Source of the DNA: Cydia pomonella
Taxonomy: Eukaryota > Arthropoda > Insecta > Lepidoptera > Tortricidae
Direction: 5' to 3'
NCBI RefSeq assembly: GCF_033807575.1
Contig: NC_084706.1
Coordinates: forward strand, 27,263,204 to 27,327,203
DNA length: 64,000 bases
Shown here: one piece after another, positions 52,461 through 63,677 of the stretch
Layout of the letters: every line of letters starts with the position of its first letter
Numbering within the stretch: position 1 is the stretch's first letter
Notes under the pieces: generated by a model
Databases searched by the model: none
Seen by the model: only the letters and a program-made list of their open reading frames with translations
Told to the model about the DNA's origin: nothing
Position numbers and translations under genes: made by a program

Positions 52461-52705
52461 CGACCTGTATGGCCTAGTTGGTAGTGACCCTACCTATTAA
52501 ACCGATGGTCTCAGGTTCAAATCTTGGCAAGGGCATTTATTTGTGTGATGAGAACGAATATTTGTTCGTGAGTCATGTGTGTTTTCTATGAATTTAAGTA
52601 TGTAAAAATATTTATATAATTATTATTATATATCGTTTTTACAAGCCTTATTGAGCTTCCTGTGGGGCCTTAGTCAATTTTTGTAATAACATTCTATGGT
52701 ATTTA
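52461..52705 (+). mobile_element. tRNA-derived SINE, family 2
   Basis: Diverged forward copy: GACCTGTATGGCCTAGTTGG head, CAGGTTCAAATCTTGGCAAG box B, GTGTGATGAGAACGAATATT and a TATTTATTTATAAA tail. Confidence 0.82.
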
Positions 52706-53059
52706 TTTATAAAACAAGTAGGTATAGACAACCGATTATGGACCTTATTGTAAACGAGTAAGGTCTATAGGTAGCCAGTTCAGTGTTGCTGAGTAGGTAC
52801 TACCGCACACTGGTCCCAAATCGAGAACTGAAATGAACGCTGTAAAGGGTTCGAAACGTCGGGATATATTTCTAATACATTATACGCGATATAATCCGTC
52901 TAAATAGTTTTATTTCATGAATAACAAGTAATCGTCTAGATAACATTATTTATTCGCTTTCATATATTTCTAATATTTCTGCACATGATTGAGAAAAAAA
53001 TGTTTGAATTGAGATTTTTTTTTTTAAGTGCACTAACTTTAAGTGAGAAGTCTACTTAC
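52706..53059. other. Intergenic sequence, nothing recognised
   Basis: AT-rich, no element or coding frame identified. Confidence 0.3.
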
Positions 53060-53305
53060 TCGTCCATATAAAAAAAAAAATGTTTTTCTTTTTCTAAATA
53101 TTTTCCATTCTCCATGATTTTTTAATATGTTATTGACACAATGAAAAACTAGGTTGACAGGTTTTCCTTTTTTCAAAAATTTCAAAACAAAAAAAAAAGC
53201 GAAACTTATAAACCCAAAATATATATATTATACTGAAGCGATCAACATCAAAGTGATTTGTTAAGATTTAGTGGGAACTGTTTACTCCCGAAATGGAATT
53301 TCATA
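53060..53305 (+). repeat. Interspersed repeat Y
   Basis: ATGTTATTGACACAATGAAA, GCGAAACTTATAAACC, AACATCAAAGTGATTTGTTA and CTCCCGAAATGGAATTTCAT reappear as reverse complements at 58465-58680. Class not resolved. Confidence 0.75.
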
Positions 53306-53421
53306 TAAAAAGTACCGTTATTTCGTTAGGATCGCTATCTGGTTCTGCTTTACTACACCAACATGTCCAAGCCGAGTCCTTTCAAGCCTTTGCTGTATGC
53401 CGCCACATGCCGGTACAAAAC

Positions 53422-53570
53422 GACTCAAGTCTCGCAACAACTAGAGGACGACTCACGCAAGACCGGCCCGGACCGGACCGGTATGCATGGTGCCTGACTG
53501 AAGTCTCGCAACAACTACAGGACGACTCACGCAAGACCGACCCGGACCGGCTGATCGGTCACGTACGCTG
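53422..53570. repeat. 76-bp tandem duplication
   Basis: AAGTCTCGCAACAACTA and GGACGACTCACGCAAGACCG followed by CCCGGACCGG occur twice, starting near 53429 and 53505. The unit lies just before the R1-like remnant and may be part of it. Confidence 0.85.
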
Positions 53571-53581
53571 CTGCAGTATGG

Positions 53582-54217
53582 TGCCGATGCTCATCTAACT
53601 TCGTGGTCAAACGGGCGCTGATTAAGACGCAAAGACCGGCACTAATTTTACTTACGAAGGCTTACAGGTCGTGTAGCTCTGCGGCGTTACCTGTGCTAGC
53701 GGGGGTTCTACCTGCCGATCTGGAAGTCTGTCGTGCAGGAAGGATTGCTCAGGAGGGAGACCAGCTGGACCCCAGGGAGCACCGGAAACTCAAGTCGACG
53801 GTGAGGAACGAGATCGTGGCTCAGTGGCAGGAGAGATGGCGGACCAGCTAAGACGGACGCGAGTTGTACAGCTTCTTCCCAGATGTGGGCGTGAGGCTAA
53901 GTTCTGACTGGATAGAACCGGACTACGTGGTTTCCCAGATCCTCACCGGGCACGGATGCTTCAGGCTGCGCCTACACAAGCTAGGCCAGTGCGAGTCTGC
54001 AGAGTGCCCATGCGGCGAGTACAACGAGAGCCGGGATCACGCCCTCTGGGAATGTGTGCTGTACGCGGACGAACGGTCGGAGATGCTGGATTCACTGAAG
54101 AGGACAATGGTTGGCCCAGTATTTCATGAGGAACTAGTTTCGTGCGAACAGAATTTCGACGCGCTGCGCAGATTTGCGCACTCCTGGCACACCAAGCGAA
54201 GGGAATTTGAAGAGTAA
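53582..54217 (+). pseudogene. R1-like LINE ORF2 C-terminus
   Basis: One forward frame of about 211 codons is interrupted only by TAA at 53849-53851. It reads VVKRALIKTQRPALILLTKA, AALPVLAGVLPADLEVCRAG, then WQERW and, after the stop, LYSFFPDVGVRLSSDWIEPD, VSQILTGHGCFRLRLHKLGQ and CPCGEYNESRDHALWEC. The thumb-like KALIKxQRPALxLxTKAYR stretch, the LTGHG block and the terminal C-x-C-x8-H-x4-C knuckle are characteristic of the R1 clade (R1, TRAS and relatives). Catalytic domains are missing. A GC content higher than the surroundings supports recent origin. No target-site evidence for rDNA or telomeric repeats is seen. Confidence 0.82.
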
Positions 54218-54595
54218 GGACGGAACTGCAAGGTTGTAGATGACGCTGAGTAACGTTTTGTGTTGTCAAGCCCAAATTTGGGGGCGAACGAAATGCTAAG
54301 ATAGCAGGCCTGCCCAGAAAGGGAGAATGGCCAGGGACATTTAAATTAAAAATTATCTTACAGATAATTTTGTAGGGAGACAAGAAGCAACGTGTAACGA
54401 GACACGCCAGGAAGTCATGAAGACGGCAAAAACTCGGCACGGCTCCCGCGATTCGGTCTGTACGGCGCGAGCCAGGAAAGACCATGAGGAGGTGGTGGGA
54501 AGTGATCGGTAAGCATGGTGCTTTCCATAGAAAACGAAGTGCCGGAAGCTTTGGCCCGGCCTGGTCTAGCTTGAGTCATCCTTTTGACGACCAGT
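54218..54595 (+). other. 3' untranslated part of the R1-like LINE (probable)
   Basis: GC-moderate sequence that follows the ORF stop directly and includes GTCAAGCCCAAATTTGGGGG and a short palindrome AAATTATCTTACAGATAATTTT. Composition matches the preceding ORF remnant and differs from the AT-rich flank beyond 54596. Confidence 0.5.
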
Positions 54596-54800
54596 TCAGT
54601 TCAGTTCAAATATACTTTATTCATGTAGACCTAGCAACAAGCACTTATGAATAGTAAGACAGTATTACATATAATTATCGTAAGCTAAGTATAAAATCAC
54701 AGCTCACGGGCGCAATTGCATGGCATGTATGTAAATAGTTTTTAAGTCTCATGAAGTGAAATGTTAATTTCTTTTGAGAATAATAAATATCTTTCACCCG
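54596..54800 (-). repeat. LINE 3' end (CTTTATTCATGTAGACCTAG family)
   Basis: CAGTTCAGTTCAAATATACT is followed by TTATTCATGTAGACCTAGCA and ACAAGCACTTATGAATAGTA, a form familiar as the minus-strand 3' end of a lepidopteran LINE with a (TTGAAC)-type tail. Confidence 0.6.
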
Positions 54801-54814
54801 AATTATCAGAGCAA

Positions 54815-55055
54815 AGACCGGTCTGGCCTAGTGGGCAGTGACCCTACCTATGAAGCTGATGATGATGAGTTCAAATCCCGGTAAGGATATTTATTTGTCT
54901 GATGAGCAGAGATATTTCTCGTGAGTCTTGGGTGTATTATATGTATTTGTATGTTATATGTACCGTTGTCTGATTACCCACAACGCAAGCCTTCTTGGCT
55001 TATCGTGGGACTTAGTCAATTTGTGTAAGAATTTCCCATAATACGAGTATTTACT
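54815..55055 (+). mobile_element. tRNA-derived SINE, family 2
   Basis: GACCGGTCTGGCCTAGTGGG head, GAGTTCAAATCCCGGTAAGG box B, ATTTGTCTGATGAGCAGAGA body and CCATAATACGAGTATTTA tail. A TGATGATGAG substitution has altered the bases before box B. Confidence 0.85.
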
Positions 55056-56595
55056 ATTATTATCGTTTTAACCGTAAAACAAGCTTAAAATAAGTATGAC
55101 TCACGACAATTTAAATTCAACCAAAAGTGACTTTATGAACGTGGATTACTCTTGGAAGCATAGTTTAAACTAGGTACCGAGTATTTCCATTCCAGGTAAA
55201 TACTCGGTACTCTGTTGAAACGTATATGCTAGTTAGGCTAAACGTGAAATGGAATGCAGCTACATAATTTGTGCTAGTTAAGTCCGGTTAGCTAATTTCA
55301 GCTTTAGTAAGTGACTTAATTTAAAGCTCGGCTTTACTTAAATATACTATTGATCCAGTCGACAGCTCATGATTCATAGCATATTTTATACAGCTTGTAG
55401 ACAATGTACCTATAAACTTCTAATACAGATTAAGGTGCACATAACAATTATGAAATTATTAAAAGCTAATCATCGATAGGTGATTCTTCATTTCAGTCGT
55501 CGCATCATTATTGCCTTTCCCAGCAGAATTTTTGGTGATAAACACAGCATCTTTTTCCTATCTGGTATTGCACATATTTTTAATTGTATGTTTATTCTGG
55601 CACACGTCGAATAGGAAATAAAAGGTATTAAATTGTATCCACTTTGTTCATCTAAAGAGCGCGGTTGCAATTCCGAGTTCCGAACCCGACTTTGCACGTG
55701 GCAGGGTCGCCGCGGGAAGCAGAGCAGCAAGTAAACAATACGGGTACTGCGTAAATACTGACATTTACTCAGAAAAGCGTTACCGCGATTTATACTTACA
55801 CTATTTAGAAACATGCACAAAATAATTCCTCACAATAGAGTTAGAAAAAGTATATCGGTTTTCTATGTTGACTTAGCATTTAGGTAATTTAAGAAAATTT
55901 AGTAACTTTTACAAAGGAAGTCGGCACCGTCTAACGTCTAACTGAGACAAGGTACGAAATGGGTCCCAAATTAAATCTTTTGACTGTAGATTGTAGTATG
56001 TTGCAACTGGGATGCAGACCATATGTTTTAGTTCTAAGACAAATGAAAATGGTAACTAGCAATTTATCTTTACACCTATTAAATGTGCAAGTTAATCCAA
56101 GGTGGCTATCCACTAAAATACTGCTGAGGAAGGCAAAACATAAAGTATAAGCCCTTAACCTTTTGACCGCCAAAGACGTCAAATGACGCGCGCGGCTACA
56201 GCCCAATATCAACCTTCATGCGTACCGACAAGGTTCACGATTACGCGCCGCGTACGATAGGCGTGGCGTTTAAAAGGTTAAAAATCTCTTTCACAGCAAA
56301 TTAACAATGTTTGTCTTGCTTAAAAATTACTGGCTAAGTCTATCGGTATATTACAACACACGAGTATATAAATCTACGTAGGCAACAAATGTCTGGAACA
56401 AACGTGGGGAAACAAGGTCGAATTAATAACCTTCTTTTGAAGTCGGTTAAAAAGTGAAAGCTCACGGCCGTAAACAATCGCACGGCTCCTTTGATGTGTT
56501 GTAACGAGTCCGAGCCCGGAGCTGTGTAGTTAATTTGAAACGGAATGTTCATGAGGGTTCCGGTACGAGTATATCGGTCCAATGAGCTATCATAC
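55056..56595. other. Intergenic sequence, nothing firm
   Basis: A short palindrome at 55170-55213 pairs GGTACCGAGTATTT with AAATACTCGGTAC. Small open frames on both strands (up to 110 codons) have no recognisable family. 55660-55730 is locally GC-rich. Confidence 0.35.
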
Positions 56596-56775
56596 CCTAA
56601 AAAGTTGTTTTATACTACATGGGATTCATCAAGAAGCGGGTATTTAGGGTTCTCAAGGGTCGGCAACGCTTAAGTGGCTCCTATGGTGTTGCTTATGTCC
56701 ATGGGCGACGATGACCGCTTCCCTTCAGGTGGCTCGTCTGCTCGTTTGCTGACTATACTAACATTAAAAAAAATA
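56596..56775 (+). repeat. LINE 3' end, related to the GGTCGGCAACGCG family
   Basis: GGGATTCATCAAGAAGCGGG, TCAAGGGTCGGCAACGCTTA, GCGACGATGACCGCTTCCC, TCAGGTGGCTCGTCTGCTCG and a CATTAAAAAAAAT end show the same layout as 45060-45243 but a different subfamily. A SINE family 2 remnant (56848-56920) follows. Confidence 0.68.
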
Positions 56776-58464
56776 TTTTTTGCGTACATATATACATCTA
56801 CGAAAATCTATCAAAAATATCTATCTATTATAAATATATATTACCCACAGCACAAGCCTACGATAATAGAATGGGCCTAGTTCGATTTGTGTGAAATTGT
56901 CCTAATAACATTATAATATATTAAAAAAATTGTTCGGGCCTGGGTCAAAATTCTTTTCGTTGTGTTTTTTTTTTCCACCAAAAATTGGACGGAGAGGAGC
57001 TATCGGTATGAGATGAAATTTAGTTTTTAATTTTTCCCATGTTAAATGTAATCTATCTAAAAAGACATACAATGTCACTTCGTCTTTTTTAAATTGATAT
57101 ACTACAGAAATAAAAGGCTTTTGAGGCTTTTTGTAATCATCTTTAGGTTAAAAAATAAAATAAAAAAAGCATGACGGGGTAGTCCGAAACAAGGCAAAAA
57201 AAATCGACCAGCCTATCCAAATTGTACCCCGATGGACCCCTAAACCTATCAGCGCGTACAGTTGACAACAAAGATATCCCCTACAAAGCATTCTTGATTA
57301 TCCGATCCGTTCATAGAGTACTATTTCAGACTCCGCTTTACAAAATATTTACGTGGCCTCGAGGTCATCACACAACGACGTAATTTATAACTATTATTAA
57401 ATTTTAGTTAATAATTATGATAGTGTAAATAATGTAATATAGGTAATAAAACTAATAAATAAAAAACAAAGTATTGATACATGTTAAACAATTTAAAAGA
57501 ATGTATTACATCTCTTTATAAATATAACATGTCAAAATCAAAAATCGCTTTTTAATATGTATTTGTTGGATTTTAATGATAATTAAATAAGGGTAAGGCC
57601 TTATCCCATACTAAATCAGCACTGGAGCACAAATCAAATAAAATCTAAAATCATTAATTGTGAGGAAACAAAAGTCTTTGTAAAACATTTGTAAATATTA
57701 TAATCGTAAAAGCTAAAAATCATTTTTAGTACACATCAGCGGTGGCAGTATGGTTTAATTTTTAGCATAGTGACATGCCCGTCACTTTCGCGCTTACGCA
57801 CTTTTTTGAACGTGACAGGCATGGTGACAAATGATAAAGAGCCAACCATCTTAGCCCTACTTGTTTTTGCTGCGTCACAAATCATGGTGGCAGATGACAG
57901 CGGAACCGCTGAAATTCCTTCCACACCGCACCTTCGGGCAGTTCACCACACTACACCACACAGTGACCACGAGTCGTTCTGTTTCATCTTGTAGTTAGTG
58001 ATCTGTGCTCCAGTCCCAACCGGATCTATTGACGTACAAAATGATATCATCGTTACACTGGCGATCTCCTGACAGAGGCATTTGTATCTGTCTATGACAT
58101 GAGTTATATTCGAACTGTAAAAATCTCAACTTGGTTTGATTTCGGTTTGATAGTTTAGATAGGGCCGATAATTTGAAATAGACGTAGTTTGTCAAAGAAA
58201 ATTTTGTAGCCGCAGTAAATTTACTGCTATCTTTAGACACATGATTAAAACTTTTAGAAAACGTACTTTGACTTAGATCCTTATCCTTTCACTGATATGT
58301 GTTAAATTTGTTAAATATCAAAAAGTGGCGCCATCTTACCGGGCAAAACCCAAAGGTTGAGGCGCCATCACTCGATACGATGCCGCCACACCTTTGGCCT
58401 TTAATTTGAGAGGGAAGAATAGCTTTGCGATCCTAGCTAAATAACTGCATTTTTTTTATGAAAG
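56776..58464. other. Intergenic sequence, mostly unassigned
   Basis: 56848-56920 resembles the last part of SINE family 2 (CCCACAGCACAAGCC, TTCGATTTGTGTGAAATTG). 57735-57930 contains GACATGCCCGTCACTTTCGC facing GAACGTGACAGGCATGGTGAC, an imperfect palindrome likely from a degraded MITE. No gene was recognised. Confidence 0.4.
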
Positions 58465-58680
58465 TCCATTTCGGGAGAAAACGTTTTCCACTAACTAAAT
58501 CATAACAAATCACTTTGATTTTGATGCCGATCGTTTCAGCATAACATTTTCTAGGTTTATAGGTTTAGCATTAAAAAAAAAACGAAAACTTATAAACCTA
58601 GTTTTTATTGTGTCAATAACATGCTAAAAAACATGGAAAATGGAAAATATGTATTTAGAAGTGAAAAAACGCTTTCTCCT
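58465..58680 (-). repeat. Interspersed repeat Y, inverted copy
   Basis: Reverse complement of 53060-53305, sharing TCCATTTCGGGAGAAAAC, AACAAATCACTTTGATTTTG, GAAAACTTATAAACCTAG and TTGTGTCAATAACATG. Confidence 0.75.
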
Positions 58681-59084
58681 TGCGTATGGATGTTGACGTA
58701 GTATATTTCCCTCTTAACAAATTAAATAAATAATTGTCAGTGAAAGGATAAATAAATAAATATCAAAGTCAAATGGCGTTCTTAAAGTTTTATTCATGTG
58801 CCGAAAGATAGCAGTTAGTTTACTGTGGCTACAAAGTTTTCTTTGACAGCCCAACTCTGTTTCAAATTCTCTTTGGTTTAATTAAGGTAGTTTCAATTAA
58901 AACTATAGCTAACATGATCGGTTAATAGGCCCACAAGCGTACCAGGATATCAAAATGACATTTAACTAATGTCATTCAGTTATAGTACATTTCGCTCGCA
59001 CTTGTCCGTGCATGTATAGGCGCGGGCGAGACGCACGAAAACTAAATAAAATTATTCAAATTTTATTCTGATGTCAGTGTACAT
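58681..59084. other. Intergenic sequence, nothing recognised
   Basis: AT-rich, no element or coding frame identified. Confidence 0.3.
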
Positions 59085-59240
59085 TATGTATACAAAGGTT
59101 GTCTGGAAGAGATCGCTTCTTAGCGATAAGACCGCCTGTTGTTACCTAACTTTTACGTGTTTTTTTCATTCCCTGTCTATTTTTAAATGTATGGTGCACA
59201 ATAAAGAATATTTACTTACTTACTTACTTACTTACTTACA
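59085..59240 (+). repeat. LINE 3' end with (ACTT)n tail
   Basis: GTCTGGAAGAGATCGCTTC and AGCGATAAGACCGCCTGTTG precede AATAAAGAATATTTACTTAC and about six ACTT repeats (59213-59240). It is the plus-strand counterpart of 44304-44455. Confidence 0.78.
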
Positions 59241-59257
59241 TTCGAATTGGCGTGTCG

Positions 59258-59370
59258 CTTTAAATATAGATACTATCTTACTTACTGCTGTGGCGCAGCG
59301 ACCCGAAATGGATCTTGGCCTCCGACACCAAAGGCCGCCGCTTCTCTGTCCAAAGCCGTTTCTGTCCAGT
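59258..59370 (-). repeat. Short repeat with GTAAGTAAG-type tail, copy 1
   Basis: CTTACTTACTGCTGTGGCGC, GATCTTGGCCTCCGACACCA and CTTCTCTGTCCAAAG recur at 59833-59920. Read on the minus strand both end in AGTAAGTAAG, as a LINE or SINE 3' end would. Confidence 0.7.
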
Positions 59371-59404
59371 CGACGGCGCCGAGTTCGCAAAGGTCTTCTT
59401 GCAC

Positions 59405-59672
59405 TTCGGGCCCGATTCGAAAAATGATTAAGACACGTTTAACATCTTGGAAATATCTTTACAAGATCGATAACTAAACGACATGTCAAAATTGACGTTG
59501 ATTTCGATTCCGCTGTGATCCCGATAAGATCTATCTACGATATTTCTAACGTCAAAGTGACATTGGTTGCCCGAATCGAGCTGATTCTTTCAATTATACG
59601 ATATACAAACGATATGAGAACTTCTCTAAACCAGAACTTATCGTTATCGTATCTCATTCTTCGAATCGCGCC
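59405..59672. mobile_element. Palindromic MITE (CCCGATTCGAA ends), second copy
   Basis: GGGCCCGATTCGAAAAATGA at the left faces CATTCTTCGAATCGCGCC at the right. It is the reverse-orientation counterpart of 27541-27783, slightly longer (268 bp). Frames across it are incidental. Confidence 0.82.
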
Positions 59673-59832
59673 GTTCGTCTCTCCAGTGGCTCGCACATGT
59701 ATCGCATTCACGAGCGATGGCTCGGGCATGTATTCCCGATGGGTGAAGAACGTGCAGTCTGAGGGCGTACATTCGAGTTCCAAATGGCCGAAGACCGTCT
59801 GGATGCCCTAAGTACCGTTGAATAGATAGATT

Positions 59833-59920
59833 CTGACTTACTTACTGCTGTGTTGCAGCGATCAGAAGTGGATCTTGGCCTCTGACACCAAAGACCGCCA
59901 TGCTTCTCTGTCCAAAAAAG
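59833..59920 (-). repeat. Short repeat with GTAAGTAAG-type tail, copy 2
   Basis: CTTACTTACTGCTGTGTTGC, GATCTTGGCCTCTGACACCA and GCTTCTCTGTCCAAA match copy 1 at 59258-59370. Confidence 0.7.
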
Positions 59921-60322
59921 AAAAAAGATAGATTCTGAACTTATTCAATAATTCATAAGAAAACGCTCAGTTAGTAAACCCGCCAGGGGTGATAAACAAC
60001 GGGCCGCATTTAGCGCCATCTATTATTCAACACATTAACGACGCTATGCTTTTAGCACTTCGGATTTATTCACCGTGTGCTGTAATAAACCTACAAACTT
60101 TAGCCACGTATTTTTTAATTATGACATATAATGTTAATTTTCTCTCAATGATAATATTTTAAATCATTATTTTAATTTTGATATTGGTCATGCCTGCATT
60201 CAATGTTTAAAAGGAAATGAAAAAAAAAGTATTTTATTTATCTATTTTTATGTTTTTGTATTTTATTTTATATCCAAAAGTATTGTAGAACCTTAATTAG
60301 TAAATAATAACGATTATAAAAT
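59921..60322. other. AT-rich sequence, nothing recognised
   Basis: No element or coding frame identified. Confidence 0.3.
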
Positions 60323-60462
60323 AGTATTTTATGCAACCGTTGTTTAAGAGAGGTCAAAAAAGGCGAGTGGCGTAAGTAACGATTTAAGGCGAAGCCGAAA
60401 ATTGTTAATAAAGACGCCACGAGTATTTTTTGACTCAGTTAAACAACGTTGCATACAATACT
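60323..60462. mobile_element. 140-bp palindromic MITE
   Basis: The left end AGTATTTTATGCAACCGTTG (continuing TTTA) faces TAAACAACGTTGCATACAAT (continuing ACT) at the right, 22 of about 24 bp complementary. Internal GGCGAGTGGCGTAAG and GACGCCACGAG also face each other loosely. Confidence 0.72.
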
Positions 60463-61526
60463 TTTTCTACGACCAAGCACTTACTTTGAAATAAAATTGT
60501 GAATTTAACAAATATTTTTCATGTCATCTATCGCGATTTTGAAGGCAGCAATTTTTTAGTGACTTCATGGGTCATGGGCCATCACTGATATTTCTTCAGG
60601 CGTAGACACTAAGTTTTCGTCTTCATCCATTTTAACTTGAAAGACACACTGTTTTTTAATACAAAAATTAAGTTTTTATTTTACAACCACAATAACCACA
60701 TTCAAGAAGTAGCAAAGAATGGGCGGGAAAATGAATGAATGAAATTAAAAAACTTGTTTATGGTTCACTTATTTGTCAGAAATGACATTTAAAATAAGGT
60801 TACAATGAATTCCATACAATATTCTTTAAGTGGTCATTACACGAAGTATCGAAAAGTGCCAAAAAGATACTGCGTGTATGCAAAAATGCGTTTTTGATGA
60901 ATAGACTAAAGACTTGTCTTGACAACTATAAGGTAGGGTTTTAAAGATGTGTGCACGACCCTTTAAATGACAAATAAAAGTACGGGAGTAGAAAATAGTA
61001 TTTTATAGAATCGTGATATAATAGAGAGCTTTACAGTCGAGTACCGTCATTAGGCAACGAAGCGTGCAGAGAACAAATTTTGCATTTCAGTGAGATCAGT
61101 TGAGCAGGTTGATAAACCTGATCTGGTTGTGGATGGTGATGGAACCGTACGTACGGTTTCCTACAGGTAGTATACTACCTAATGGGAGTTCGCTGGTTCG
61201 CCGAGAAGACTCCAGCAAGTAACTCAAGTCAGCTAAGCCCAACGACTGTCGGGCTGACTCAGCAGCAACATTGATTTTGTCATTTACGGTAGAAATAGTC
61301 AAATTTAATATTATTTTCTCAAACTTGTAATGAAATGTTGACATGACTTACTTCATACTAGGTCCGGAAATACCACATATCAGGTGCGATGAGTGAAGAT
61401 GATATGTAAAGGAATTTTATACCGCCTTACACACCTAGGCCTGTAAGGCAACGTTCTTTTGTTTTTAAACGTCAAATTATGGCACGTCTTGGCATTCAAC
61501 CATAAAAAACCTATAAAAAAGTTTAA
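60463..61526. other. Intergenic sequence, nothing firm
   Basis: An 82-codon minus frame at 61096-61344 (with ESARQSLGLADLSYLLESSR) has no family I recognise and no context. No other feature. Confidence 0.3.
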
Positions 61527-61648
61527 TTTTTTTTGCGCTACACGCACGGTTTAGGAGATACAGCCCTATAAAGTTCTTTTTTCCGTCATGAAGAAATTTT
61601 TATAGGGTTGTATCTCCTAAACCGTGCGTCGTGGCGCAAAAATAACCA
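61527..61648. repeat. Strong hairpin (29-bp arms)
   Basis: GCACGGTTTAGGAGATACAG with CCCTATAAA (61544-61572) is complementary to 61599-61627 with one mismatch, enclosing a 26-bp loop. Looser complementarity extends to about 61527 and 61648 (TTTTTGCGCYACA). It is probably a small MITE. Confidence 0.82.
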
Positions 61649-62750
61649 AATTTTCGTTCCCCTTTGGTACCCGACGTACTGAATAACCTGTGACATTAGG
61701 ACATGAAACAATGATCATCATCATCCTATTTTTTATTATTATTTCATTGCAAGTTTGTGAAAAGCACTATACAAATCTCGGCGAGAAACGGGGTTGCCAG
61801 CCGCGTATCCCTACCCGACCTCGCTACGCTTGGCCGTCTATATCTACTTGGCCTGCAACCCTTCGTTTCCCGTCCGCTATAGTATAATGTACTATTTCGA
61901 TAAAATGACCTTTATGACATTTCCTGCAGTAATGAAGTTGGCTGCATTGATATGATATGATATTTATTGGTACATATTTACATTTACAAGTCATTTTATA
62001 TACAATTAGTATTAGTGTTATCTTTGCAGCGCGGCATAACTGTGCCATAAAGACTGACTTTACTTGTTTTGTTAGCGTCCTGAATAAAGCCAGGTGCACT
62101 TGTGAATAAAAGCCCCTTTAATGTGCCACCGTCGCTTGAATACTAAATACCAGTCAATGACGCTGAGTCCCTGAAGGCATTTTATGAATTCCCTGCTAGA
62201 ATATTTTATATAAGAATAATACATCGTTCATGACAGTCCAGTACACATATATAAGTCACGCTGAACTATCTCGACAGGTCCGTGCCCCACTTATGGGTCA
62301 CAAAAATATGACAATTAGATTAATATAACTTCATACTGCGAGATAATATAGGGATAATTCATATATAGTTATATTTTTGGCTTGTTAGACAACAGCATAT
62401 AGAAAGTTTTTGTTCTAATTCGAGCGCGTGCTTTGTTTTCTTAGTGACTCATATGTGGAGCATGGGCGTGTGATTGAAGTAATTTGATTGGACGTACGAG
62501 GACATGCATACCTGTATTACCTATAGTATGGGGACTGTTTTTATCTTTTGTGAACAGACAAAGAAAATTGGTAATGCCAAAATTATTTCCGTTTCCGATC
62601 AAATAATGGCGCCTTCTGGAACATCAAAGGTATCCTTTTCAGCTTTCGGCCTTGTTAGTAAACTTACCTGTGAAGATGTTTCAGGATTTATTGATATGAA
62701 AGATTGAAGATTGTGTAACGGTTTACATTATATACGGTACACATATTATC
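61649..62750. other. Intergenic sequence, nothing firm
   Basis: At about 61960 GATATGATATGATATTTATT resembles a LINE 3' tail. Small frames lack recognisable domains. Confidence 0.3.
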
Positions 62751-62859
62751 GGCCCGATTCAAACTAAATACGTCAAATTAATATTTGTCCTAATGATATG
62801 TCAGAATCAAAAGTGACGTTTTTGTTGAGGAAACATATCTTAAAGTTTGAATCAGGCCT
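62751..62859. mobile_element. 109-bp MITE (GGCCCGATTCAAACT ends)
   Basis: GGCCCGATTCAAACT at the left faces AGTTTGAATCAGGCC at the right with one mismatch. Termini resemble those of the MITEs at 27541 and 59405, so it is probably a related family. Confidence 0.75.
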
Positions 62860-62904
62860 ATTTTATATGATTTCATATTTATAAGCGGAAGCCACACTTA
62901 GCGG

Positions 62905-63042
62905 TAGTGTTGGCCGAACTTTAATTAGAATCGAAATATTGAAAATGAACCATTATAAATTGAACCGTAAACTGTAACCGTCCGTTACGGTTTACGGTTT
63001 TTTTCAATATTTTCAATTCTAATTAACGTTAGGCCAACACTT
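62905..63042. mobile_element. 138-bp hAT-type MITE
   Basis: Inverted ends are AGTGTTGGCC with about 40 bp of further complementarity (TTAATTAGAATCGAAATATT facing AATATTTTCAATTCTAATTA). Flanking octamers CTTAGCGG (62897-62904) and CTAAGCGG (63043-63050) differ at one base, matching the 8-bp duplication of hAT elements. Confidence 0.85.
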
Positions 63043-63050
63043 CTAAGCGG

Positions 63051-63440
63051 TCATAATATTTAAAGCAAAGTAGCATAGGATCTGAAATGCTAAAGGATTC
63101 TTTGGTGATATGAAATGTGCTAAATTGTAAAAATTTACTTGAGTCAAGCAAACATCGGTAGCTTAGTTAAGAGCTTCCAGAAGGACGTAATCTTTTTGTC
63201 GGGTAGTTACTTGACATTTTGCTGGGACATCAGTTTATCCTCGACCATGATCAAACCTGCGTCACACGCTGGAAATGGAGTTAACAATATAATTAGCGAT
63301 AAACCCGATATTTTTTTTATAATTGTTAAAGACACGAAAGTTTTAAAAATTAATAGACCATAAATAAACAATGTACATGGTAAATATTCTGCTTTCAATA
63401 GTATTGAATGAGTGAACAAGACAAATAAAGAACAAAGAGA
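63051..63440. other. Intergenic sequence, nothing recognised
   Basis: A 74-codon plus frame (63139-63363) has no recognisable family. Confidence 0.3.
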
Positions 63441-63677
63441 GTGTATACGGGAGATGTAGAAGAGGAAGCTGCAAGGGGTACAATTCGGCGGACTTTTTCT
63501 AATCAAATCAGGGAACTCCTGAAGAAAGGCCAGGTCAAGAGCACCCTAAACCGGCGAGCGTATATAAGGAGTGTTATAAAAGTGAAGGAAGCGAATGAAA
63601 TAGCAAGAAGGAATCCGTCGTTTCTGCCTGCTCCTCGCGAAAAAGGCATGATTATACGTATTTCTGCATGTATGTAA
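63441..63677 (+). pseudogene. Possible LINE ORF remnant (RTE-like tail?)
   Basis: Seventy-eight codons with DVEEEAARGTIRRTFSNQIR, LLKKGQVKSTLNRRAYIRSV and KVKEANEIARR. The pattern GxVRRTFxxQ...LKKGQxKSTxNRRA...VxEAxE is, by weak recall, the tail of a moth endonuclease/reverse-transcriptase family. The sequence that follows (63705-63860, CCTCATTACTGAGGATCGTG, GGAGTTTGCCTGAGGTGACC) resembles a repeat 3' untranslated region. Basic composition would also suit other proteins. Confidence 0.42.

Noticed and set aside
53961..54485. 174-codon minus-strand frame
   Set aside because: It overlaps the plus-strand R1-like remnant, which has recognisable motifs; the minus frame has none.
55488..55820. 110-codon minus frame as a host gene
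   Set aside because: No domain, no splice signals and no composition change were seen, and lengths near 100 codons are expected by chance in 64 kb.
61096..61344. 82-codon minus frame with a protein-like central stretch
   Set aside because: No recognised family or gene context; left as unassigned sequence.
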